Assembly (NCBI GenBank): GCA_037129695.1
Contig: JBAXUL010000065.1
Span: forward strand, 1 to 21,712
Direction: 5' to 3'
Length of the DNA: 21,712 nt
DNA from: CAINVV01 sp037129695
Lineage (GTDB): Bacteria; Bacteroidota; Bacteroidia; Bacteroidales; Prolixibacteraceae
Position 1 is the stretch's first letter. Each line of letters starts with the position of its first letter. The position numbers and the translations under genes are program-made. The notes beneath the pieces were generated by a model. It made no database searches, had not been told where the DNA came from, and saw only the letters and a list, made by a program, of their open reading frames with translations. Positions 15,561 to 21,712 of this stretch are shown in pieces.

Positions 15561-16576
15561 TATTCCACCGTCCAGGTATTTCCACTGGAAAGCAGCTGAT
15601 CGACAGTTTTAATTTTTGATTTAGATTTCGCCTCTTCAATCTGGGCAACCATGGCCTCATTGTAAACTTTAGAGGGTACTGCACGAATAACTCCCATAGC
15701 TACCGGAAAGTCAGGAAATTTCATGTTGATGAGTGACTGGTGGAGGAATCCGTCCTGATCCATCGCATCATGAACCAATACATCCTCAGCCGTCACTCCA
15801 TTCTCGCCAATCTGCACCACGCGGAGTTTGCCTTTTTCAAGAACGATCCCCTTGTCGCGGGTGTTTCCAAAAATCATCGGCTCGCCATGCTTCAGGAAGA
15901 TCTGGCGTTCCTCTCTCGTTTTAGGATCGGAAATAGCCTCATGAATTCCATCATTGAATATGACGCAGTTCTGAAGTACCTCCACCACTGAAGTGCCCTT
16001 AAATTTGGCTGCTTCCTCGAATATCTCCTGTGAATGTTTCAGGTTGTTGTCGACACACCGGGCAAAAAAAGCACCTCCGGCACCAAGAACGAGCTGTCCG
16101 GGTACGAAAGGATCCTCAATGGTTCCCATGGGGGAGGTTTTTGTCACAAAACCACGGTCGGTGGTAGGTGAATATTGCCCCTTGGTCAATCCGTAGATTT
16201 TGTTGTTGAAGAGGATGATGTTCAGATCAATGTTTCTGCGGATGGTATGGATGAAGTGATTTCCGCCGATGGCCAGGGCATCCCCGTCGCCGGTGATCTC
16301 CCAAACTGTCAGATTCGGATTCGCACATTTGACACCTGAAGCAATCGCGGCAGCACGGCCGTGAATGGTATGGAACCCGAAGGTACTCATGTAATAGGGG
16401 AATCGCGAAGAACAACCGATGCCGGAGATAACGGCAAAATCTTCGTGGCGAATGCCCAAATTGGCCATCGCTTTCTGAACGGCATTCAATACGGCGTGGT
16501 CACCACATCCGGGACACCATCTGACTTCGCTTTCGCTTTTGAAGTCTTTGAGGGTATAGTTCAATGTATCCTGCAT
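15560..16576 (-). CDS. korB: 2-oxoacid:ferredoxin oxidoreductase, beta subunit
   Basis: A 338-residue thiamine diphosphate-binding subunit. WCPGCG (20-25, Cys21 and Cys24) and GIGCSSR (Cys55) supply ligands for a [4Fe-4S] cluster, with a Cys in VLQNC as a likely fourth. The thiamine-diphosphate/Mg motif is GDGDALAIGGNH (96-107) with NNKIYGLTKGQ (124-134). Together with KorA it catalyses oxidative decarboxylation of 2-oxoglutarate (or a related 2-oxoacid) to the acyl-CoA, reducing ferredoxin, or the reverse carboxylation; the wording fits the Kor type best. The start lies two bases after the korA stop. The GAGGAA at the end of korA lies seven bases ahead of this ATG and is the likely ribosome-binding site, so the two are translationally coupled. 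No separate ferredoxin (korD) or korC gene is present. Confidence 0.94.
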   Translation of the reverse strand: MQDTLNYTLKDFKSESEVRWCPGCGDHAVLNAVQKAMANLGIRHEDFAVISGIGCSSRFPYYMSTFGFHTIHGRAAAIASGVKCANPNLTVWEITGDGDALAIGGNHFIHTIRRNIDLNIILFNNKIYGLTKGQYSPTTDRGFVTKTSPMGTIEDPFVPGQLVLGAGGAFFARCVDNNLKHSQEIFEEAAKFKGTSVVEVLQNCVIFNDGIHEAISDPKTREERQIFLKHGEPMIFGNTRDKGIVLEKGKLRVVQIGENGVTAEDVLVHDAMDQDGFLHQSLINMKFPDFPVAMGVIRAVPSKVYNEAMVAQIEEAKSKSKIKTVDQLLSSGNTWTVE

Positions 16577-16578
16577 GA

Positions 16579-18420
16579 TTATTCCTCTATTAGTTTTGTA
16601 AAGTGATCGGAAAGTTCCTGGATGGTAAAGGGAAGTCCCTGAACTTTGTTGAATTGTTCATATTTGAATTGTGGCATTTTGTCGCGTAAATAGCCCACGA
16701 ACTGACCAAGATTCAATTCGCATACAACAATTTTTTTATAGTTTGCCAATACTTCAGCCGTATTGGAAGGAAGCGGTTTGATATAATTGAAATGGGCAAG
16801 ACTGACACTGGTGCCATTGGCTTGCAATTCCCTGACGGCAGTGTCTAGATGACCAAGGGTTCCACCCCAACCTACAACCAGCAAATCGCCTGAGCTTTCA
16901 CCCACGACCTCCAGCAAAGGCAGCATATCTGCGACAGCCTCTACCTTGTCCCTTCTGATTTCGCACATCAGCTGGTGGTTGGCAGGATCGTGGCTTACAT
17001 TGCCGGCTTCATCCTTTTCGAGTCCGCCAATCCGGTGCTGAAATCCATCCATTCCGGGGAAGGCCCATTCGCGTGCCAGCGTTTTAGGATCACGCTGATA
17101 GGGTTTGAAAGTGGCGGCATTTCTGGCAATTCTTGGGGTAATGGAGGGCAGTTCTGCCAGGGTTGGTACTTTCCAGGGTTCTGTTCCGTTCCCAAGAAAA
17201 CCATCCGTCAGCAGCACCACAGGCACCATGCGCTCAAGGGCTATTTTGGCAGACATGTAGGCATAGTAAAAACAGTCGGATGGAGTAGATGCGGCTACCA
17301 CCACAACAGGGCTCTCACCATTCCGGCCATACAGAGTCTGAAGCAAATCTGATTGTTCCGTTTTAGTCGGAAGTCCGGTGGAAGGACCTCCACGCTGCAC
17401 ATTCACGACAACAAGCGGTAATTCTGCAATCACGCTTAATCCGAGTGCTTCGGATTTAAGTGCAAATCCGGGACCGGAGGTGGAAGTTACAGCCAGATCA
17501 CCGGCAAAGGCAGCGCCGATGGAAGTACAGATTCCGGCAATTTCATCCTCTGCCTGAAAACTCTTCACGCCGAGATCTTTTCTTTCGGCCAATGCCTGTA
17601 AGACCTCTGTGGCGGGAGTGATAGGATACGATCCGATAAATAGTTCCAATCCTGCTTTTTCGGAAGCCGCCAGCAGACCCCAGGCAGTTGCCTGATTTCC
17701 GTTGATGTTCCGGTACAAACCTTTTTCGATGGGTGCGGGATGCACCACATACCTTGGAGTCATGTGCTGAAGGTTCCATGCGTAATTGTATCCTGCATGC
17801 AACACCCTCAGGTTGGATTCGAGTACCAGTTCCTTCTTGCCGAATTTCCTGGTAAGGTATTTTTCGATGTAATCAAGCGGACGACTGAATACCCAGCAAA
17901 TTAATCCCAGTGCAAACATATTCTTGCTTCGGAGGATACTCTTGTTGTCAATTTCAAGATCTTTCAGTGCTTCCCTCGTCAGTTGGGTAATTGGAACAGG
18001 AACTTTATTGTAATCGATCAGATTCAATTCAGTGAAGGGATCATCCGTTTTGAACTTTGCCTTTTCAAAATTCTTCTGGTTGAAGCTGTCAGAATCATAA
18101 AAAATAGTTCCGCCCGGCATCATGAATTTCGCATTGGCCTTCACAGCTGCGGGATTCATGGCAACCAAAACGTGCGCCAGATCCCCGGGAGTACTGATTT
18201 TCTTTTTCCCGAACTGTATCTGAAATCCGGATACACCGGCTACCGTCCCTTGTGGGGCACGGATCTCGGAAGGATAATCCGGAAAAGTTGAAATGTCATT
18301 TCCCAACAGGGCCGACGTATCGGAAAACAAGGTACCGGTGAGCTGCATGCCGTCACCCGAATCTCCTGAAAACCGGATCGACACCTCTTCGAGTTCAATC
18401 ACTTTTGTTTGTATGGACAT
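16579..18420 (-). CDS. korA: 2-oxoacid:ferredoxin oxidoreductase, fused gamma-alpha subunit
   Basis: The start at the ATG of 18420 gives 613 residues; a TTG three codons earlier is possible but less likely. Residues about 10-200 form the gamma (catalytic) domain (VSIRFSGDSGDGMQLTG, PDYPSEIRAPQGTVAG). Residues about 240-450 form the alpha pyrimidine-binding domain (SYPITPATE 264-272, QAEDEIA 289-295, TSTSGPG 312-318, QRGGPSTGLPT 342-352), and the last 150 residues form the C-terminal transketolase-like domain. This gamma-alpha fusion is normal for Bacteroidetes. It pairs with KorB encoded immediately downstream. The 56-base gap to the divergent hexapeptide gene has -7-like elements for both directions (TATTTTTG on this strand at 18462-18455, TACTTTTG on the other at 18442-18449), neither with a clear -33 box. 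Confidence 0.94.
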   Translation of the reverse strand: MSIQTKVIELEEVSIRFSGDSGDGMQLTGTLFSDTSALLGNDISTFPDYPSEIRAPQGTVAGVSGFQIQFGKKKISTPGDLAHVLVAMNPAAVKANAKFMMPGGTIFYDSDSFNQKNFEKAKFKTDDPFTELNLIDYNKVPVPITQLTREALKDLEIDNKSILRSKNMFALGLICWVFSRPLDYIEKYLTRKFGKKELVLESNLRVLHAGYNYAWNLQHMTPRYVVHPAPIEKGLYRNINGNQATAWGLLAASEKAGLELFIGSYPITPATEVLQALAERKDLGVKSFQAEDEIAGICTSIGAAFAGDLAVTSTSGPGFALKSEALGLSVIAELPLVVVNVQRGGPSTGLPTKTEQSDLLQTLYGRNGESPVVVVAASTPSDCFYYAYMSAKIALERMVPVVLLTDGFLGNGTEPWKVPTLAELPSITPRIARNAATFKPYQRDPKTLAREWAFPGMDGFQHRIGGLEKDEAGNVSHDPANHQLMCEIRRDKVEAVADMLPLLEVVGESSGDLLVVGWGGTLGHLDTAVRELQANGTSVSLAHFNYIKPLPSNTAEVLANYKKIVVCELNLGQFVGYLRDKMPQFKYEQFNKVQGLPFTIQELSDHFTKLIEE

Positions 18421-18476
18421 AGGGTTCAAATAATAATTTGCTACTTTTGATTCACAAAAATAAACTTTTTTAGAAA

Positions 18477-18998
18477 ATGGCCATCATAAAATCTTTACGG
18501 GGGAAAACACCGGTTCTGGGATTGAATTGTTTTCTTGCTGAAAATGCTGTAGTCATTGGCGACACTGTGTTTGGGGACAACTGTAGTGTCTGGTTCGGTG
18601 CCGTTATCAGAGGCGATGTCAACTACATCAGGATCGGAAACAATGTAAATATCCAGGACAATGCTATCATTCACGGCACTTTTGAGAAATCTGCCACCAA
18701 CATCGGTAACAATGTTTCAATCGCGCACGGAGCGATCGTTCATGGCTGCACCATCCACGACAACGTTTTGATTGGCATGAATGCCGTTGTCCTGGATGAC
18801 GCTATCATTCACAGCAATTCAATTGTTGCCGCCGGTGCCGTTGTCACGAAAGGCACAATCGTCGAGACAGGTTCTGTTTTTGGCGGATCTCCCGCAAGAA
18901 AAATCAAGGAAATCAGCCCTGAACTCATCGAAACTGAAATCAACAGGATCGCCAACAATTATCATACCTACTCGGGGTGGTACAAGGAAGAGTTATGA
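18477..18998 (+). CDS. Gamma-carbonic-anhydrase-like hexapeptide-repeat protein (YrdA/PaaY type)
   Basis: A 173-residue left-handed beta-helix protein with many hexapeptide turns (IGDTVFG, IGNNVNI, IGNNVSI, IGMNAVV). The three metal-binding histidines of the family are present: His66 (AIIHG), His84 (SIAHG) and His89 (IVHG). It ends with an amphipathic helix (ISPELIETEINRIANNYHTYS). Proteins of this type form trimers that bind Zn or Fe; some act as carbonic anhydrases or thioesterases, many have no proven activity. Length is typical. It is divergent from korA, and a role in CO2/bicarbonate balance near a decarboxylase would make sense but is inference. Its last codons and TGA stop lie inside the heptamer repeats that begin at 18990. 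Confidence 0.9.
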   Translation: MAIIKSLRGKTPVLGLNCFLAENAVVIGDTVFGDNCSVWFGAVIRGDVNYIRIGNNVNIQDNAIIHGTFEKSATNIGNNVSIAHGAIVHGCTIHDNVLIGMNAVVLDDAIIHSNSIVAAGAVVTKGTIVETGSVFGGSPARKIKEISPELIETEINRIANNYHTYSGWYKEEL

Positions 18999-19032
18999 GT
19001 TATGAGTTAGGAGTTAGGAGTTTGGAGTTTGG
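18990..19032 (+). repeat. Degenerate heptamer tandem repeat, left end
   Basis: GAGTTAT-type heptamers repeat about six times and drift along the array: GAGTTAT, GAGTTAT, GAGTTAG, GAGTTAG, GAGTTTG, GAGTTTG, then G. The repeat overlaps the last three codons of the hexapeptide-protein gene. Its reverse complement ends the same intergenic region at 19381-19404. Confidence 0.8.
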
Positions 19033-19380
19033 ATATTCTACAGAGGATACCTTCATTTCAAAGGACTATTTCAGACCATAACTTTGAAGTTCATTTTGTT
19101 GCAATAACCAGGTATAATATGGTTTCAGCCTCAATTATTCTCGCAAAATTGGTCAACGAACTGAGGTAGAATAAAACAAGACAGGTACATTTTCTCTTAT
19201 CGGCCAAGAACTCAAAACCCAGTCATAACTTACTGATTTCTGCAAAATCCGGATATTTCATTACCCAGCAGATACTTACATTAGAATTACTGACAAATTT
19301 TGAATAAAAAAAATACAGATACCCGATCAAATACAAATGGCACGCAGTCTCTTCCATCAAAACAGCAGTGATCTCCCATC
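19033..19380. other. Non-coding spacer bounded by inverted heptamer repeats
   Basis: About 350 AT-rich bases without an ORF of note on either strand, without a terminator-like hairpin and without a tRNA. It is the inside of the segment delimited by the GAGTTAT heptamers on the left and the ACTCATA heptamers on the right. Confidence 0.5.
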
Positions 19381-19404
19381 ACTCATAACTCATAACTCAT
19401 AATT
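19381..19404 (-). repeat. Heptamer tandem repeat, right end (inverted)
   Basis: Three exact copies of ACTCATA followed by ATT. The reverse complement is the ATGAGTT/GAGTTAT heptamer of the left array, so the two arrays face each other. It ends 6 bases before the nucleotidyltransferase ATG and so occupies its ribosome-binding region. Confidence 0.8.
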
Positions 19405-19410
19405 AAATAC

Positions 19411-20307
19411 ATGAAGCCTACACTCATCATTTTAGCTGCCGGAATGGGTAGCCGTTACGGAGGATTAAAACAGCTGGACGAAGTCGGCCCCAACGGAGAA
19501 GCAATCATCGATTATTCACTTTATGATGCCATCCGTGCGGGTTTCGGAAAAGTTATTTTTGTCATCCGCCATGATTTCGAAGCCGCCTTCAAAGCACGTT
19601 TTGACCCCAAACTCGAAGGAAGAATCACTGTTGAATATGTTTACCAATCGCTGGACAAACTCCCTGACGGCTTTGTCCTTCCTCCCCAGAGGGAAAAGCC
19701 CTGGGGTACGGCTCATGCCTTGCTGATGGCCGACGGCGTGGCCAATGAGCCGATGGCAGTCATCAATGCAGATGATTTTTATGGTGAAAAAGCATACCTG
19801 GAGATGGCTGACTTTCTCACCACCTCTACCGATCCTTCAGAATATTCTATGATTGGTTACAACGTCGAAAACACACTCTCCGACCATGGAACCGTATCAA
19901 GGGGAGTCTGTGAGACAGATGCCGGTGGTTACCTTACCACTGTGGTGGAAAGAACCAAAATCAAAGGTGAATCTGATGGCATTTTCTTTTATGAAGAGGA
20001 TGGCCGCCACAGACTGGATCCGAAAAGTCCGGTGTCCATGAATTTCTGGGGATTAAAACCCAAAGTATTCGGATACCTGAAGGAGGGTTTTTCCCAATTC
20101 CTGACCAATCACGGCCATGAACTGAGATCTGAATACTACATTCCACTTCTCATCAATGACAATGTCGTCAACGGAAACATCAAAACCAAAGTCATCGAAT
20201 GCGATTCACCCTGGTTCGGAGTTACCTACATCGAGGACAAACCCATCGTGAAGGGTCTGATTGCCGAGCTGATTGCGGATGGCGTTTATCCGGAGCATCT
20301 TTGGTAA
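19411..20307 (+). CDS. Sugar-1-phosphate nucleotidyltransferase
   Basis: A 298-residue member of the Rossmann-like NTP_transferase family. The nucleotide-binding signature LAAGMGSRYGGLKQ (8-21) holds the conserved Gly, Arg15 and Lys20. KPWGTAHALL (96-105) and NADDFYG (119-125) supply the sugar-phosphate and metal-binding parts; the second Asp pair is the usual Mg site. It would transfer NMP from an NTP to a sugar-1-phosphate, giving NDP-sugar and pyrophosphate. Which sugar is not fixed by sequence, but the next gene encodes a NahK-like kinase that makes N-acetylhexosamine-1-phosphate, so UDP-HexNAc is the best guess. There is no C-terminal left-handed helix domain, unlike GlmU. The gap to the kinase gene is 118 bases and carries a TTTGCG repeat but no terminator, so co-transcription is likely. 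Confidence 0.87.
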   Translation: MKPTLIILAAGMGSRYGGLKQLDEVGPNGEAIIDYSLYDAIRAGFGKVIFVIRHDFEAAFKARFDPKLEGRITVEYVYQSLDKLPDGFVLPPQREKPWGTAHALLMADGVANEPMAVINADDFYGEKAYLEMADFLTTSTDPSEYSMIGYNVENTLSDHGTVSRGVCETDAGGYLTTVVERTKIKGESDGIFFYEEDGRHRLDPKSPVSMNFWGLKPKVFGYLKEGFSQFLTNHGHELRSEYYIPLLINDNVVNGNIKTKVIECDSPWFGVTYIEDKPIVKGLIAELIADGVYPEHLW

Positions 20308-20363
20308 AATAAAACTGAAAAGATTTACGAAACTCTCTAACGGGAATATGATATCTTTTAATG

Positions 20364-20393
20364 CTTTGCGTTCCTTTGCGAGCTTTGCGCGAC
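20364..20393 (+). repeat. Dispersed CTTTGCG triple module
   Basis: Three spaced CTTTGCG words (20364, 20374 and 20383) end in CGAC. The same module forms the centre of the tandem elements at 6785-6815 and 6912-6933. It lies between the nucleotidyltransferase and kinase genes. Confidence 0.65.
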
Positions 20394-20425
20394 TTAATTA
20401 TTCAATACAATAAAATATATTCATT

Positions 20426-21523
20426 ATGGATTTACTTCAAATTAAAGGCATATTTTCCTCATTCGGACGAAGTGAGCAGATCCTGGACTGGAAGCCTTTT
20501 GGCCATGGCCACATCAACGATACATTTCTCATCCGGACCTCCGGCGACGAAGCCCCTGATTATATTCTCCAGCGCAAAAATCATCAGATTTTTAAAGACG
20601 TACCCGGAATGCTGAATAACATCATTCTGGCTACCGGCCACATTCGGGCTCAACTGGAGGCGGCAGGTGTGCCTGACGTAGACCGAAAAGTGATGAATTA
20701 CCTGAAAGCATCCGATGGCAAATACTACGTGAAGGATACCGACGCAAACTTTTGGACGCTCTTTCTTTTTATCAGCGGATCCCACGGAGTGGAGGAAGTG
20801 ACTCATCCCGACCAGGCCTACAGTGCGGGATCGGCCTTCGGGAAGTTTCAGATGCAGCTTTCAGACCTTGACGGAACCAGGTTGATCGACACGATCCCCA
20901 ATTTCCACAACGGCAAATTTCGTTTTCAACAATTGATGGAAGCAGTGACCCTCAACAAGGCAGACCGCTGCACTGCCATGCAAAAGGTGATTGACCAGCT
21001 GATTGGAAGACAAGAAGAGATGCTCCAACTTCAGAACTGGCTTGACAACGGCGAACTGCCATTGCGAATCACACACAACGACACCAAAATCAACAATGTC
21101 CTCTACGATGACAACGACAACATCCTTTGCATCATTGACCTGGATACCGTTATGCCGGGAAGTATTCTCTTTGATTTTGGGGATGCCATCCGAACCCTTG
21201 GAAACAACGCGGTTGAAGATGAACCGGATCTGACCAAAGTCAGTTTCAATTCCGGTTATTTTGAAGCCTATGCCAGGGGTTATCTTTCAGTAAGCAGCAA
21301 ATTCCTGACACCGAAAGAGAAAGATAACCTTGTTTACTCCTGCCGTTACATGGTTTGGGAACAATCCATCCGTTTCCTTGCCGATTACCTGAATGGTGAC
21401 ACCTATTATAAAATATCCTACCCCGAGCACAACAAAATCAGAACTCTTTCCCAGTTAAGGTATCTGGAAGTTCTGGAAGAAAATTCAAAAGCAATGGAAC
21501 AAATCGTGCGGCAGAACCTGTAG
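20426..21523 (+). CDS. N-acetylhexosamine 1-kinase-like APH-family kinase
   Basis: A 365-residue protein that resembles Bifidobacterium N-acetylhexosamine 1-kinase (NahK/LnpB) along its whole length. Shared segments are GHGHINDTF (26-34, ATP-binding loop region), YILQRKNHQIFKDV, the AGSAFGKFQ helix, LRITHNDTKINN (catalytic HND, Asp219), IIDLDTVMPGS (metal-binding Asp238/Asp240), FDFGDAIR, and FLADYLNGDTYYKISYPEHN near the end. NahK phosphorylates GlcNAc or GalNAc at the anomeric carbon, with ATP, in the cytoplasm. It is coupled here to a nucleotidyltransferase, so the two would turn free HexNAc into nucleotide sugar. The TAG stop lies in the first arm of a GTAGAGAC palindrome. Another anomeric kinase specificity (galactose, for example) cannot be excluded by eye. 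Confidence 0.88.
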   Translation: MDLLQIKGIFSSFGRSEQILDWKPFGHGHINDTFLIRTSGDEAPDYILQRKNHQIFKDVPGMLNNIILATGHIRAQLEAAGVPDVDRKVMNYLKASDGKYYVKDTDANFWTLFLFISGSHGVEEVTHPDQAYSAGSAFGKFQMQLSDLDGTRLIDTIPNFHNGKFRFQQLMEAVTLNKADRCTAMQKVIDQLIGRQEEMLQLQNWLDNGELPLRITHNDTKINNVLYDDNDNILCIIDLDTVMPGSILFDFGDAIRTLGNNAVEDEPDLTKVSFNSGYFEAYARGYLSVSSKFLTPKEKDNLVYSCRYMVWEQSIRFLADYLNGDTYYKISYPEHNKIRTLSQLRYLEVLEENSKAMEQIVRQNL

Positions 21524-21682
21524 AGACAAGGCATGCCTTGTCTCCGAATGCATTACCACCATTTTTTGTCGGCGAATCCATTGCCATTTTTTTGTGGAAA
21601 GAGGAGACAAGGCATGCCTTGTCTTTGAATACAGTGCACATTTTTTACTGAAATATTGAGACAAGGCATGCCTTGTCTCTAC
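21520..21682. repeat. Array of three GTAGAGAC-family palindromes, core AAGGCA
   Basis: The palindrome GAGACAAGGCA plus its reverse complement occurs at 21523-21544, 21604-21624 (shortened by one mismatch) and 21658-21679. The first copy keeps the outer left arm GTAGAGAC and the last keeps the outer right arm GTCTCTAC, so the array as a whole is bounded like one long palindrome. The spacers share a degenerate unit of about 28 bases (GAATGCATT, GAATCCATT and GAATACAGT, each followed by a run of six or seven T). No ORF. Confidence 0.85.
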
Positions 21683-21712
21683 AGCCCCCGATCAGCATTC
21701 AACCCAATTTTA

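Noticed and set aside
18421..18429. TTG at 18429 as korA start
   Set aside because: An ATG three codons later directly begins the conserved region's lead-in, and no ribosome site favours the TTG.
21520..21682. CRISPR-like repeat-spacer pattern
   Set aside because: Only three units, the repeats are fully palindromic and of unequal length, the spacers are related to each other, and there are no cas genes.

Overview
The window looks like a chromosomal segment of a Bacteroidetes bacterium, most likely class Bacteroidia and probably anaerobic or facultatively anaerobic. The signs are a SusC/SusD pair, a type IX secretion (Por) C-terminal sorting domain, a Nudix-fold transcription factor of the kind Bacteroidetes use as sugar regulators, promoters fitting the Bacteroidetes -33 TTTG / -7 TAnnTTTG pattern, weak Shine-Dalgarno sites, and a ferredoxin-dependent 2-oxoacid oxidoreductase. 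No phage, plasmid, CRISPR or complete insertion sequence is visible. The unusual material lies between the genes.

Layout. 1-162: a compact region that folds well as a minus-strand RNA. 163-3340 (minus): a DUF1800-DUF1501 operon whose second product carries the sorting domain. 3495-3758: tRNA-Pro(TGG) with promoter and terminator, followed by a decayed second copy of its 3' end. 4096-4500 (minus): an orphan receiver domain, apparently the tail of a lost hybrid histidine kinase. 4561-5583 (minus): a phosphotriesterase-family lipoprotein with two expected metal ligands replaced, divergent from a Nudix/winged-helix regulator (5855-6604). 6605-7383: a long gap with two tandem copies of an element of about 120 bp. 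7384-12390: susC and susD with no glycan-degrading enzyme beside them. 12503-14023 (minus): an acyl-CoA dehydrogenase, divergent from a Tat-exported Gfo/Idh/MocA oxidoreductase (14162-15493). 15560-18420 (minus): korA-korB. 18477-18998: a gamma-carbonic-anhydrase-like hexapeptide protein. 19411-21523: a sugar-phosphate nucleotidyltransferase and a NahK-like anomeric kinase.

How the genes may work together. SusC and SusD form an outer-membrane uptake complex, and the Nudix regulator upstream is a plausible controller. The kinase and nucleotidyltransferase at the right end would make a two-step salvage route, N-acetylhexosamine to hexosamine-1-phosphate to nucleotide sugar. KorAB links 2-oxoglutarate (or a related 2-oxoacid) to low-potential ferredoxin. 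The rest is ordinary accessory metabolism.

The strongest non-genic signals are: a family of perfect palindromes with the shared arm GTAGAGAC and a covarying core, placed at gene 3' ends and overlapping two stop codons (12456, 15533, and a triplet at 21520-21682); the structured RNA candidate at the left edge, with two mutually exclusive folds; the tandem element at 6751-6996; and a spacer bounded by inverted heptamer repeats (18990-19404).
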